A stretch of DNA of 64,000 bases from Adiantum capillus-veneris (GCA_014529385.2 CM043942.1:32921969-32985968), one strand, 5' to 3'; positions 1 through 11,853 are shown, numbered from the stretch's first letter. Notes: generated by a model from the sequence alone, not told the origin. A program made the numbers and translations.

Positions 1-393
1 TTACTCAGTGGCGGCATTACCTACTTGGAGCGGATTTTATTGTCTTTACAGACCATCAGAGTTTGTGCTACTTCTTGTCACAGAAGCAGCTATCGAAAAA
101 GCAGATGCGGTGGGCGAACATCTTGTCACAGTTTCACTTCCAGATTATCCATGTTCAAGGACAAAAGAATGTGGTGGCAGATGCTTTGTCTCGGAAGCCG
201 CTGGTTCTGGCTATTTCTGTGATACATTATAGAAGCTTGGAGGATATGGTCGACCAGTATGCCACATATACAGATTTTAGAGATGTTTTCGCACGGATAC
301 GGGATGGGGAGACAGTAGCGGGATATTCCATTCGAGATGGCTACTTGATGAGAAAAACCATGTTGTGTGTTACACAGCCGTTGAGGGAAAAGG
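1..393 (+). pseudogene. Gypsy A pol fragment: RNase H end and integrase start
   Basis: This is the left part of a Ty3/gypsy polyprotein that enters from outside the window. The frame starting near base 6 reads the end of the RNase H domain (TDHQSLCYFLSQ, then the family signature NVVADALSRK). It continues into the linker that precedes the integrase zinc finger. Coding stops at 393, where a copia element is inserted. The reading resumes at 5528 with the integrase HHCC finger. Domain order matches plant chromoviruses, and the E1 and E2 copies in this window are close relatives. It is part of a dead retrotransposon and not a host gene. Confidence 0.88.
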
Positions 394-620
394 TGTTGGA
401 ATTAGGGTTGCAGAGAAACACACACAGCTTGGAGAAGACGAAGGAAGCTCAAGGCACACAATAGAGAGTATATTACTTAGTGTGCAATGGAAAGATAGAT
501 AGCCCTAGAGTGATGGGCGTGTATACAATGCACGGGGGAAAAAACCTCCTAAAGAGGGAAAAAATGCCCCGGCGGTCCTAGTGTGTTCACACACATCACT
601 ACCACATGTATATGGTAACA
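394..620 (-). repeat. 3' LTR of copia 1
   Basis: 227-bp terminal repeat, on the left because the element lies on the minus strand. It begins TGTTGGAATTAGG and ends TATGGTAACA on the plus strand, and matches 5301-5527 with one visible difference. Confidence 0.96.
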
Positions 621-631
621 AATCCCCCCTG
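621..631 (-). other. Polypurine tract of copia 1
   Basis: Read on the minus strand this is a G-rich run (AGGGGGGATT) directly next to the 3' LTR. That is where plus-strand DNA synthesis of a retrotransposon is primed. Confidence 0.8.
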
Positions 632-695
632 GAGTGATGCGGTGAACGAGAGCTGGCACATGAGTAAAGGGAAGTGCCATGCCCTGAGGACAGGA

Positions 696-3600
696 TCAGT
701 CCACAAAGGGGAGTAAGCCCAAAGCTTTGCGGAAAGCTTCAAGCTTCTCACGAGACAATGCCTTTGTGAAAAGATCTGCAAGGTTGTCCTGTGTTGGCAC
801 ATAAGCCAAGCTGATCTCTCCTGCTGAGAGCCTCTCCCTGACATAGTGGTAATGCACCTCAATGTGCTTTGTGCGAGCATGAAAAACTGGGTTCCTCGCA
901 ACTGCCAATGCGCTCTGACTGTCAGTGTAGATAGTGTTGGCAGTGTCCTGTCCAACACCCAAGTCAGCCATAAGGCGTCTGAGCCATACACACTCAACCG
1001 TAGCTGTGAAGATTGCCCTGTACTCAGCCTCACAACTCGAAGTGGCCACAGTAGGTTGCTTCTTGCTCAACCATGATATACATGAACTGCCAAGCATGAA
1101 ACAAAAACCACTTGTGGACACTCGCGTGTCAAAACAACCAGCCCAATCTGAGTCCGAAAAAGCATGTAAGTCTGGCGGCAATGATCCCCCCTTGGGATAA
1201 AACAAGCCAAGATGTAAAGTGCCACTAAGGTAGCGGAAAATCCTCTTGACAGCCTGCCAATGCTTAGACCCTGGGCTATGCATAAATCTGCTGACCTGCG
1301 AGACTGCAAACTGAATATCTGGCCTCGTGTTGCATACATAAATGAGGCAGCCAACAGCAGTTTGGTAAAGAGTGACATCAGCAGGATCGCCAGCATCATG
1401 TAGACTCAACTTCAAACCTGTTTCCATGGGAGTGGCAATAGGTTTGCAATCCTCAAGTCCAAACTTACATAGCAATGTCTCTATGTAACTTTTCTGACAC
1501 AAGGCAATACCACCATCACACTGCTTAAACTGTATACCCAAGTAATGATGCAACAGCCCCAAATCTTTCATCTTGAAAGTAGCATTCAAATCAGCCTTAA
1601 ATTCAGCAATATGTCTCTCATTTGGTCCAGTGATCAGCAAATCATCAACATAAAGAACCACAATGAGAAATACATCATCCTCACACTTTACATACAATGT
1701 GCTTTCTGTTGGACTGTTACGAAAGCCTCGTTTAACCAAATGAGTGTCAGCTTTCTCATACCAAGCACGAGGAGATTGCTTCAACCCATACAAAGCCTTC
1801 TTACATTTGCACACTTTGTCCTCTTGTCCTTTTATGACAAAACCGCGAGGCTGCGTTACATAAACTTCCTCAAATATGTCACCATTCAAGAAAGCAGTAA
1901 CAATGTCTGATTGATGTACATCCCAACCAAATGAGCTGCCAATGCACATAGAAAACGCACAGTAGTCATACGACAAGTGGGAGCAAAAGTCTCTTCATAA
2001 TCTATGCCTTTTTGTTGTGCATAACCCTTTGCAACAAGTCGAGCCTTATGGCGATCGATCTCACCATCCGGCTTGCGTTTCAACTTGTAAACCCACTTCG
2101 TACCAATGGCCTTTTTGCCAGGAGGCAAATCACATAAAGTCCATGTGTCATTCTCTATAAGTGCATCATATTCTGATTTCATGGCAGCAATCCAATTTTC
2201 TGAATTCTGTGCTTCATCAAAGGACAGAGGCTCCTCAACATCATGTAAACTAGACACAGCCAAAGCATAACAATCTGATGCATAAGATGCATGGCGAGAG
2301 CCTGAACGAGTACGACTAGATAAAGGTGCATCCAATTTACTGTCACGCAAAGTGTGCACCAGCCATTTTGGCATACCTCTAGCCTGCTCATTTTCAGCCC
2401 TTTCCTCATCAAGTACATCATGTACATCTGCATCAGTAATAAGCTGTTCTAAAACATTTTCAGAAACCCCCATAGGCTGTACATTTGCCTCATTGGAACT
2501 TACATTCGTATTTCCACCACTGAAAAGAGGCAACAAAGTGTCATAAATGTCCTGTGAGCTTACATTACTGTCTCTAGTACATGACAGCAAGGGTTGAACA
2601 GAATCTTCCACAAACACTACATCCCGTGAAACCAGAATACGTTTTGTTTGCGGATGATACAACCTGTAACCTTTGCTTTCAGCACTATAACCAACAAAAA
2701 TACATTTGACAGCCTTATCATCCAATTTTTTGCGCTGCACTTGTGGCACCAAAGCATATGCCAAACAGCCAAAAACACGCATGTGCTCAATAGAAGGTTT
2801 TCTATCATGCCATGCTTCATATGGAGTAATAGACTGCAAAGCTTTCGTAGGACACCTGTTAAGTACATAAGTGGCACACATGATGGCCTCAAGCCAAAAA
2901 GAATGCGGCAAAGCTTGACTTTTGACCATACATCGTGCCATTTCCGTTAGTGACCTGTTTTTCCTCTCAGCAACACCATTTTGCTGAGGTGTATAAAGCA
3001 CTGTACATTGGTGTTTTATCCCACGACTAGCCAGAAATACATTAAATTCATGAGACATATACTCCCCCCCTCGATCGGAACGGAGGGTGTCCATAGTACA
3101 TTTTGAGACATTTTCAGCCATAGCCAAAAATTGTTTGAAGCACATAAAAACTTCGGACTTTGCTTTAAGCGGAAATACCCACGCGTGCCTGGAGTAATCT
3201 TCAATGAAAGTCACGAAGTACAGGTAATTGCCCAAGGACGGAGTTTGCATGGGCCCACAAACGTCACTATGCACAAGCTGCAACCTGCATGTGGCCCTAA
3301 CTGAACCATCCTTTGGAAACTTAGAACGCTGCATTTTACCCAGAATACAGCCTTCACAAACATGTTTGATAGGTGCTTCAAGAGGCGGCAAAGAAGCAAC
3401 CATATCAGATTTCTGCAAACGCAGCAAACTGGCAAAATTCAGATGACCAAAACGTGCATGCCAAAGTTTTGCATTTGAAATAGCCCTTGAATCTGCAACA
3501 GCATTTGCAAAATTTTGTCCACACTTGTCATACAAAGTGAGCTTATACAGCCCACGGCACAAAAGCCCAGATGCAACAATTTCATCACCAAAACTGAGAT

Positions 3601-4981
3601 CATGAACTGTACATCTGTCATCCACAAATTTGACTACAAGTCCAAGTCTAGCAAGTGCGGATACAGACAAGAGATTCTTCTTGATCCCAGGTACATAAAG
3701 TGCATCAACAAGTGTGAAGGAACTGCCATTAGCAGCAGTGAGCACAATCTTTCCAACTCCCTGAACTGGATAAGAGGCGTTGTTGGCACAAGTGACTGAA
3801 TTCCCATGAGGGACAGACTCGAGAGAGGTAAACAATTCACGATGTGAGGTAATGTGCTTTGTAGCACCACTGTCGAAATACCACACATGTGAATCTGCAG
3901 CAACTGACAAGCATGCATCATGGACAGCAGGATTGTAAGTGCACTCTGCGCTAAAAGCCCATTCTGCATCAACATCAGCATCACAATCTCCTTTCACAGA
4001 AGACTCAACAATGGCTGCATTTGTAGTGGAACCAGCATTTGCAGTGGAACCACCCTCTTTCTTCTTAGCCTCTTTGGCCTTCAACTTAGGACACGACTTG
4101 ATCAAGTGATCATTGGCTTTACAATAATGGCAACGCATCTTCTTTTTGCCCTTATCACCAGAATTGCCAGACGAAGTGCTGGCAGCAGAAGCATTAGGAA
4201 CAGAAATTTTGCCACTCGCAGCAGAACCATAAGAAGTGGCTGCATTACTGTTACCACCCTTTCTTTGAGAAGCAATAAAAGCCTGTTCAACTGCACGCTG
4301 CCTAGTCCTGTTTTTTCTAGAAAGTGACTCTTGCAACAGCAATGTGCATAATGCATCAAACTTGACAACTTCAGGATTTCCTTGGGTCATCAGTCTCCAA
4401 GTACTAGCAAAAGTCTGGTAGGAATCTGGTAAGGCATCAAGAACAGTCTGCACAAGGGAACTGTCAGAAATGACTTCACCTGCAGAAATGAGTTGCTCAT
4501 TGATATCCTTGACACTAGCAAGGAAAGTGTCCATATCATCTTCCTCATGCATAATCTTCGACTCTAGCTCTTTACGCAGCAAAGCAATTTTAGCCTCATT
4601 GCGGCTTGCATAAAGACCTGCTAGAATATCCCAAGCCTGTTTTGCAGATTTTGCTGAACGGATGTGAGGAATAATGGTGCGCTTCACAGACAACGCAATC
4701 AATGCATGAGCCTGCGCATCCTTAACATCCCAACGAGCTTGTTCTGCTGTAGGCAAAACAACTCTAACAGCTGCAATCCTTGCAGCAAGACCTGCAACAT
4801 CCTCAATATCGCCTACATCTTCAGAACCAGGACGTACATCAATGCCCTGCACAATGTTCCAGACACCTTTTGACACAAGAACGTGTTGCATCATATAAGC
4901 CCACATAGGGTAGTTGTTCCCATCCAACCTGTCCTCAGCAGCAAACATCTTGAACACATCTGTGTTGTTGTTGTCAGCCAT
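696..4981 (-). pseudogene. Copia 1 gag-pol polyprotein, one frameshift
   Basis: The polyprotein starts at the ATG read from 4981 (MADNNNTD), about 320 bp inside the 5' LTR, and stops at 696. Domains in order: gag; zinc knuckle CHYCKANDHLIKSC (about 4090-4137); protease YFDSGATKHI (about 3870); GAG-pre-integrase with the HARFGHLN and C..C motifs; integrase core with VHSDVCGP, RSDRGGEY and the following glutamate (QNGVAERKNR); reverse transcriptase with YVDD (LYVDDLLITG, about 1640); RNase H with DSDWAG, CEAEY and TDSQSA. Near 1935 a lost T in a short T run ends the first frame (its ORF stops at 1886). The rest is open in another frame (to 696). No other break is visible, so the copy decayed very recently. 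Confidence 0.95.
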
Positions 4982-5286
4982 GGTAAATGCTGCACCTGAT
5001 GTGAAAACTGCCCGAAAATAGGAGAAATGGAGCGGGAACAACTTGTGCTATATAGCACAAACCGTAGAAGACTATAAGGCACCTGTTATGCAGAAAACGG
5101 CACTGACAGAAAATCTGCACAAAATGACGAAATAACCTGTGCAGTACTGCCCGAAGTGGAAACGGAGGCCGAAATGAGCCCAAATCTAAATTCTGAGCGA
5201 ACGGTTGCCAAAGCTCACTGAAATCGGAGAAAGTGAGCAGGCGTGTGCTGGAGCAGCTGGCGACTAAGCCCGGGAGGACGTGACCT

Positions 5287-5298
5287 GCTCTGATACCA
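5287..5298 (-). other. Primer-binding site, initiator tRNA-Met, copia 1
   Basis: On the minus strand it reads TGGTATCAGAGC, the classic plant complement to the 3' end of initiator tRNA-Met. It lies two bases inside the 5' LTR (5301-5527) and marks where minus-strand DNA synthesis starts. Confidence 0.93.
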
Positions 5299-5300
5299 AT

Positions 5301-5527
5301 TGTTGGAATTAGGGTTGCAGAGAAACACACACAGCTTGGAGAAGACGAAGGAAGCTCAAGGCACACAATAGAGAGTATATTACTTAGTGTGCAATGGAAA
5401 GATAGATAGCCCTAGAGTGATGGGCGTATATACAATGCACGGGGGAAAAAACCTCCTAAAGAGGGAAAAAATGCCCCGGCGGTCCTAGTGTGTTCACACA
5501 CATCACTACCACATGTATATGGTAACA
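5301..5527 (-). repeat. 5' LTR of copia 1
   Basis: 227-bp LTR, on the right because of minus orientation, nearly identical to 394-620. It should hold the element's promoter. It is followed by the second copy of the target duplication, AAAGG. Confidence 0.96.
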
Positions 5528-6771
5528 AAAGGTTATGACTGAATGCCACTGTCCACCTTTTACGGGTCACCGCGGCATTGCTACCACCATGAAAGGGGTA
5601 GAGAGATATTTCTTTTGGCCAAGACTCAAGAAAGATGTGGAAGAGTTTGTGCGCAGTTGCTTGGTATGCCAGAAGGGCAAGTTTGACAGGCATAAAGCAC
5701 AGGGATTGTTACAGCCTTTGCCCATACCACCCGCCCCCTGGGAAAGTATTGCGATGGATTCATTTTTGATCTCCCGAGAACACAGAGTGGTCACGATGGT
5801 ATCTGGACTGTTATTGACAAATTTAGCAAATAGGCTCATTTCATTCTAGCGAAGAAAACAGTCAAGCCGGATCACTTAGCCAGACTGTTTGTGGCCCATA
5901 TTTTCAGATTACATGGCATGCCTGAGACGATTGTCTCCGACAAGGACCCCAGATTTACGAGTTTGTTTTGGAAGGCAATTTGGAAGAACATTGGCACGCG
6001 GTTGCAGTTCTCGTCATTGTTCCACCCGCAGACTGACGGGCAATCTGAGATTGCCAATTCAATGGTTTTAGATTTATTGAAGTCTTATATCTCGGATCAA
6101 AAGACTCAATGGGAAAAGTATCTACCTTTCGTGGAATTTGCCTACAATAACACGATACACTCTTCGACGGGGAAGGCGCCATTTGAGATTGTTGAAGGTG
6201 CTGCGAAGGTTCCACCCTTCCTAAGCACGAAAGATAAGATTTTTGAAGTGGATGAGTATACGCGCAACTTAGACACGGCTTTTGCCAAGGTTCGCGAGGC
6301 TTTGCAGAAATCTCAAGAACGACAGAAAAAGGCAGCGGATCGCCATCGTCGCGATTTGAAATTGAAGGAGGATGATTGGGTGCTCTTATGTTTTGAGAAG
6401 GCACGCCTGAGAAAGAAGAAGGGAAAGGAGAGACTTTTTCCAAAGCTTAGTATGCGATACTACGGACCTTTCCAGAAGATCAATGATGTCTCCTTCCGAC
6501 TGAAACTGCCTGACACTTGAAGGATTCACAATACATTCCATGTGAGTCTCTTGAAACCTTTTAAAGGTGATGTGCCTGATGATGGGGAGCCTTATGAGCA
6601 ACCCGAAGTGGAAGAAAACGAGGAGATCCTTGTTCCTGAACAGATTTTGGCACATAAGGACACGAAGAATAAAGGTAAAGTCCGAAGGCGGTTCTTAGTT
6701 AAGTTCAAGAACTATCCTGCATTGGATGCGAAGTGGATGGAGGAGGAGGACCTAGTCCTTAGATTGTGAAA
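5528..6771 (+). pseudogene. Gypsy A integrase and chromodomain, broken
   Basis: Continuation of the pol fragment at 1-393 after the copia insertion. The zinc-binding HHCC module comes first (HCPPFTGHRG then CLVCQKGK, about 5545-5690). A frameshift near 5760 and a stop near 5830 follow. The integrase core is open at 5891-6516, with ETIVSDKDPRF, HPQTDGQSE and AYNNTIHSSTGKAPFE. A TGA at 6517 interrupts the link to a C-terminal chromodomain (KFKNYPALDAKWMEEEDL, to about 6771). In chromoviruses the chromodomain targets integration to particular chromatin. The element is inactive. Confidence 0.93.
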
Positions 6772-6882
6772 CTTTACTTCGAAGCTTTTGGTTTAGCATA
6801 GTCTACTCCAAATGGAACCCAGAATTCAGCTTGGCCGGAGATATGGTGCAGTGGCGATTACAATGCTTTCAAGAGGGGGGCA

Positions 6883-7543
6883 TGTCACAAAGTGATGACG
6901 TGGCTGTCCACTATACACACACCCTCTGGTGGGAAAAACCCTAACCCTAACTGGGAAAACCCTAACCCTAACGATGACGTGCATGCGGAAATGCTTACGT
7001 GACAGGCGAGCCGATTGTTGACGTGGCAGCCCGTGATTCGCGCCGGAAATTGCGGTGTGGGAACCAGTGACAGCTTTTGTTTTTTTTTATGCCACGCAAA
7101 AGCTGGCTGTTTTTCCCTACGCCATTGGAGAGAGAGAAGACCCTTTTGCTTTATGTTTACAAGCAAGAGAGAGAAAAGCCTTCTGCTTTATCAAGCAAGA
7201 GAGAGAGAAAGAGCCTTTGCTTTATTTAGGCTTTTGATTTTCAGCTTTTGGGCTCTGCTTTTGGCAACCCTTGTATCTTTAAATACGTGGGTAGGCCACT
7301 CACAACTCAGAGCATCTGGACGCAGAGTCTGAGTGTGAGCGCCTGCCCGCACTCTTGTACTTTGAACTCAGATTAATACAAAAAGAAATACGGAAAGGGG
7401 CGCCAATCTTTGGGGCCAATACCTCTAGGCACGGAACTCCGCCGGGCCATTGTCGAATAAATTGTGAACTGTGAACTGTTTTGAAGTGGTTATTTGGTGC
7501 TGTCGCGGTAGATTCTTGACTTGGAGCGTCCAAGTCTATTACA
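6883..7543 (+). repeat. 3' LTR of gypsy A
   Basis: Begins TGTCACAAAGTGATGACG right after a polypurine tract (AAGAGGGGGG, 6871-6880). It runs to about 7543, where it meets sequence of the gypsy B LTR. It contains the stretch GAAAGGGGCGCCAATCTT, shared in diverged form with the gypsy E LTRs, so A and E are related chromovirus families. Short CCCTAAC tracts occur at 6938-6972. The right boundary is inferred from the start of B homology at about 7546. No target duplication can be tested because the 5' LTR lies outside the window. Confidence 0.75.
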
Positions 7544-8278
7544 CAGATTCACGGCGACAGTAGACAGCAAAAGACTCCTATCGTTAGCAGATTTGCACGG
7601 CGACAGCAGATCAGCCCTAGCGTTAGCAGATTTCCACTGCAAGTCAGATTTTCAGCCCTAGCGTTTTTGCATCTGCCAGGCATTTCAGCGTTTTGCAGAT
7701 CTACCACGATGGAACCAACACAAGCACCAGCGTTTTCAGTTTTCAGCACTTGGACATCGCAGAACAAGTCCCGAACCTCGCAGATCTCACCTTCCTCGCA
7801 GATCTCACCTTCCCGCAGCAGATCTTCGCCGTACGGTCAGATTCCGCAAGGTTTACAGTTTCAGCCCGGAAAACACAGATTTCAGCATCTGCGTTTTCAG
7901 CGCGTCGTCGTCGCATCGTCGTCATCGACATAGAGTCAGAATTCAGCAGATAAAGATTTGCAGATTTCAGCCATTAGCATTTTCAGATTTCAGCCCGTCT
8001 CGTCGTCGTCCTTGTCGTCGTCGGCAAGTCCAAGCATTGTAGAGATTTGTGCAATCAATAGTAGACCGCTCTCGCCATAGAGAGTGGGGTGTCGTGTTCT
8101 TCTCTCTCTATCTCTCAGTCTCATGTACCTTCATTCACAATGTTCTTTGTTTGAATCCAGTGCACTCTCTCATTAAAGAACGGAAGGCTCTCCCTTCCCT
8201 AAGTAAAAGGAACCTTGAGCACAGTTCGGAGCACTCATCTTGATCAAAGTTCAACATTCACTTCCGCTGCACCTAACA
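7544..8278 (+). repeat. Left LTR of gypsy B, 5'-truncated
   Basis: From CAGATTCACGGCGACAG onward this matches the last 750 bp of the right LTR (about 12760-13508) and ends in the same CTGCACCTAACA. The first 490 bp or so, including the terminal TGTCACGTGACAC, are missing and replaced by the gypsy A LTR, so the 5' target duplication is lost. Confidence 0.88.
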
Positions 8279-8279
8279 T

Positions 8280-8291
8280 TGGTATCAGAGC
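8280..8291 (+). other. Primer-binding site, initiator tRNA-Met, gypsy B
   Basis: TGGTATCAGAGC lies one base after the LTR end. It is the exact plant initiator tRNA-Met complement. Confidence 0.93.
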
Positions 8292-8639
8292 TTTGACAGT
8301 GTTCTGTATCACTCAAGGAAAGAACCACAAGAACCACATAATTTTTTTTTGCTCGTTTAGGTCGCACGAACCCAAGTTCACTTGGGCGTGTCGATTCCTA
8401 ATCATGTTTTTGAAGAGTGACAGGAATCCCAAGAAAGGAGGGCTTGTCCAGCCTCCCCTTGTACCTCTTTCCACTCATTGAGAGCGGACGTACACTTAGC
8501 GGCCGGCCAATCTACGTGAGGTGGGAAAAAGCAAACTTGGTGTGAGCGCAAGGCCGCCAAGGGGTGCACCTGCGGAAAAGAGCAGAACTCGGGTGAAGAG
8601 AAGATCCTTCTCTAACACATATTGCAAGCGAAAGAAGAA

Positions 8640-8735
8640 CCTCAAGAACCTCAAGACCCTCAAGAACCCCAAGAACTCAAGACCCTCAAGACCCCCAAGA
8701 ACCCAAGACCCACAAGAACCCAAGTTTCTCGTGAA
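8640..8735 (+). repeat. Short minisatellite in gypsy B leader
   Basis: A degenerate CAAGAACC(C/T) repeat of about 9 bases, repeated roughly ten times between the primer-binding site and gag. In one frame it reads as a Lys/Asn-rich stretch and in another as a Pro/Gln/Glu-rich stretch. It probably arose by slippage. Confidence 0.7.
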
Positions 8736-8759
8736 CTTAAGAACCAAAGAACATAGTGT

Positions 8760-9920
8760 ATGGTCATCACCCGAAGCGGAATGGATACTTCGCATGGAGG
8801 TGATGGGCATGAAAGTAGTGAAGAAGAATTTCCTCACCATGGAGGTTTTCCTGACCCTCCTCCCCCTTCGCCATCTACGCCCGGGATTGCACCAAATCCT
8901 ATGGAGGCCTTGGTGAAATCAAGATGGATATGATGGCACGACAAGAAGCGACTCGCATTGCCTTGGAACGCGAGCGCGATGAACGAAAAGAAAGAAAAGC
9001 AGATAGAAAAGCGGCTATTGAGCGTGAGCGTTAGCAAACTCGCTTGGAAGCCGAAGCAAGACGAGTGGCCTTGGAGGCCGATCGTGAGGTTCAGAGGGAC
9101 CTCCGCACTCAAGGATTGGTTCGACAGGTTCTTGCCTCGAAGTCCGAGCCAGCCAAAGATGTTGGTAGTTCATCAAGTGGTACAAGCCGAGAATCGGACT
9201 CCAACAACCCAGTCACAGAGAAGATCCAGTTCAGTAAGTATGATGGTAAGATGGATGCCACAGTTATTCATTCTTGTTTGCATCAATTTAATGCTTATTT
9301 TGCGACAACTAAGAAGACAGGAAATAGCAAGGTTTTGACGGCAGCTATGTACCTTGCCGGTGATGCCATCAATTGGTACCACGCATGGCAAGAGGCACAG
9401 TTAGCCGCGCACCTAGAGGAAGCCGACGAATTCACGCCCCTTTCCTTCAATTGGGCCGATTTCCAAGACAAGCTCAAGGTGCGGTTTATGCCACCTCAAT
9501 ACCTTGCACGATTGAAGGACGCGTGATCTCAAGCAAAATGGTATGCCAGTTATGTCTTTTTCTAATCGTGTTTTGCAGCTAGGCACCGAATTACGCAAGT
9601 CGGATGATGAGCGCAAAGAGGCGTTCCTTTATGGATTGGACGAGTATATCAAGTATGATGTCGAGGTGCTCGATCCAACCGATCTCAACAAGGTGGTAGC
9701 AATTGCTCTCGCACAGGAGATGAAGCACAACAAGGGAAAGCCCAAGGAAAACAAGACTTCCACAAGTACCTCTCAGACTTCACAGAACCCGCAGAAGGGT
9801 AAGAACGGTAACTCTTCTTACCAATCTTTCAATAGTCCCTCAGAAAAGAACTCTCAAAGTGAACCTAAGGGTAAAGCTAACATGATTGTTAAACCTAAGC
9901 TCACTCGAGATGAAAGGTAG
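8760..9920 (+). pseudogene. Gypsy B gag, broken
   Basis: The probable start is the ATG at 8760 (MVITRSGMDTSHGG), followed by a proline-rich segment. A strongly charged coiled-coil-like region then reads RQEATRIALERERDERKERK. A retrotransposon gag domain follows (SKYDGKMDATVIHSCLHQF, about 9230-9300, and AGDAINWYHAWQE, about 9360). Stops and frameshifts occur near 8930, 9030 and 9525. The last part (9543-9920) ends in a Lys/Ser/Asn-rich tail, usual before a zinc knuckle. The protein would form the particle shell. Confidence 0.8.
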
Positions 9921-9939
9921 CACAAGGAATTTTAGGAGG

Positions 9940-10540
9940 ATACATCACTTCGGAAGAGCAAAGCACTTATTGTAAGGAAGGTCGTTGTTTTCACATTAAG
10001 GGTCACATAAAAAGAACATGTCCTAAGCTTGAATCGAATGAATCTAAAGAATCCACAGAACTCACTTCCTCTTTCAATGCAATAAATGGCAATACGAGTG
10101 TGCCCCAAGTTTCTCATGACCCTCCCATTGATGAGTCTCTCATTAAATGTTATGGTCATATGACGGGGTAGCGTTTTGTCATATTGTTTGACCCAGGTAG
10201 TATGCATGATGTGATTAGTCCCTCTCTTGTTGAGAGAGTCCGCCTAGAGGTTAGTTAGAAATCTCCTCTTGAGGTCTTTGGCTTCGCTCCCGGTATGGAT
10301 TCTCTCATCACGAAGGAGTGCTTTGATGTGTTGTTTACAGTTCAACAAGCTGCTTTTCGTAGAAAATTTTTAGTCTTCCCTCTCTCAGGATGTGATATGA
10401 TTTTGGGCATTTGATGGTTTCATGAGCATAACCCTCTCATTGATTGGGCGGAGAATACGTTCACTTTCCATGCCAAAAGTGACTCTCCCATTGTCATTTG
10501 TGGAGAGCAAGTTGTTCATTCTCCATTTCTCATTTCTAAT
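9940..10540 (+). pseudogene. Gypsy B zinc knuckle remnant and aspartic protease
   Basis: About 9970-10030 reads a distorted zinc knuckle (CKEGRCFHIKGHIKRTC). Then comes a retropepsin: LFDPGSMHDVISPSL (about 10185-10225) carries the D-x-G active site as DPG, and GCDMILGI (about 10390) is the second conserved strand. In-frame stops occur near 10170, 10255 and 10412. DPG in place of DSG is also seen in the E1 and E2 proteases here, so it is a lineage trait. Confidence 0.75.
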
Positions 10541-10897
10541 GTGCAGGCGAAGATTGAACAGATTCAGGAGAAGGAGACTCTCTCGGTCTCGTCTTCTCCA
10601 AAGCATGATACATATGATTTGCATGATGATTTGAATGTTGATGATTTGAATGACAATGACATGCATGATGATTTGCATGATCACGATGTGATTTCTCACC
10701 AGTATGATGGTTTGTATGATCAAGACGTGATTGTTCACAAGGATGATGGTTTAGTTGATGCTTTTTCTAGCGAAGCTAACCTCGTTGCAGATTTGATCAA
10801 TCACGAAGAATCAATCTTGACTTTCGAGTCGAGGTCCACAGCACCCCCTCGGGGCAAATTCGATCAAACACGACGAACCGATCTTGGCTCTCGAGCC
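10541..10897 (+). other. Acidic His/Asp repeat linker of gypsy B
   Basis: The open frame reads repeated units such as YDLHDDL, MHDDLHDHDV and YDGLYDQDV. At the DNA level this is a degenerate GATGATTTG/CATGATGAT repeat. It lies where reverse transcriptase would be expected. I do not recognise a domain. It could be a low-complexity spacer that expanded after pol was lost. Confidence 0.6.
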
Positions 10898-11255
10898 TAG
10901 GTCCAAAAAACCCCTAGAGGAAGTACTATGTGTTCGAATGATTAGTCGGCACGCATTGTTCGAATGTTCCATTCGTGGTCGTTTCTTGTATTTTAGTGAG
11001 CGTCTTTATGTGATCCCTTTTCCTAGGCATGATATGTTGTACACTGAATCACGATTCACTCATGAATGAGCACGGATGTATGCGCATTTCTCATGAAAAG
11101 ATGAAATATTTGCACCTAAGGAATTCACATTCCATGTCTCTTCCTTGGCATGACACAATATCCAAAAGAGCACAAGAAAGATTGAGCATGAAGCATAGGC
11201 ATTTCCATTGTGATTTGCCACAGTTGATTGATTTAGACCAGAAACACAAAATTCA
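10898..11255 (+). other. Gypsy B internal sequence without recognisable coding
   Basis: The frames are short and no retroviral motif is visible. I see no reverse transcriptase, RNase H or integrase remnant on either strand. Confidence 0.6.
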
Positions 11256-11675
11256 ATCTCATTGTTTGCATGTGTTTGATGAACGGTTTGGCACTCCGTT
11301 TCTATGTTCATCTACATTGCATGCACAGTCTTTAGAGAAGACGAGCTTTTTCAGTCACTTTCCATGGAATGGGTAGGTTCATGTTTTTGTGTTGAAAGTG
11401 GTTTCAGGAATTTTCAGCCTTGGAGATTCTTGAAGAAGATGGACCTACGTTCATAGACAAAGTTGAAGCATTGACAGAGCTACAGAAGTCTTTGTTTTGC
11501 TTTCAGTGCGGCCCAAAGAAGCAGCATTGCAGACCTTTATGAAGTTCAAGTAGTGCACGACCCACATATCAGAGTGGGCCGGCGAAGAGTCCCTTCCAGG
11601 ATTCCAGATGCTATAGGCGATCTCCCTCGACACCATACAGTTCGGTACCAGTACCTCACTTTGAAAAGGAGAGGA

Positions 11676-11853
11676 TGTCACGTGACACATCCAACCCTAT
11701 GTGTCCGTGGACAAGCTACAACATGACCAGGGTTCAGTTCAGTCAAGTCAATCTAGAATAGGAAGTGATCTGGCACTTTTATGAGTCTGTTCGCAGACCG
11801 TGCATGACCAGTTACGTAGAGTAGATGCATATCCTCCGGTTGCACACAGCATG
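11676..11853 (+). repeat. LTR start fragment inside the duplication
   Basis: The first 178 bp of the gypsy B LTR (TGTCACGTGACACATCC to the GCACACAGCATGATC region), cut where duplication unit 2 begins. Confidence 0.85.

Larger units (their letters stand above)
394..5527 (-). mobile_element. Full-length Ty1/copia retrotransposon (copia 1)
   Basis: A complete element of 5134 bp in minus orientation. Its 227-bp LTRs (394-620 and 5301-5527) begin TG and end CA. They appear to differ at one base only (gggcgtGtatac against gggcgtAtatac). The 5-bp target duplication AAAGG is perfect (389-393 and 5528-5532). A primer-binding site complementary to initiator tRNA-Met and a purine tract lie in the expected places. 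The polyprotein order is gag, protease, integrase, reverse transcriptase, RNase H, which is the copia order. It interrupts the integrase of gypsy A. One frameshift separates it from an intact coding frame, so it is young but this copy is probably not autonomous. Confidence 0.97.

Noticed and set aside
6938-6972. Interstitial telomere array
   Set aside because: Only about two units per tract. It was kept only as a minor observation on the LTR.
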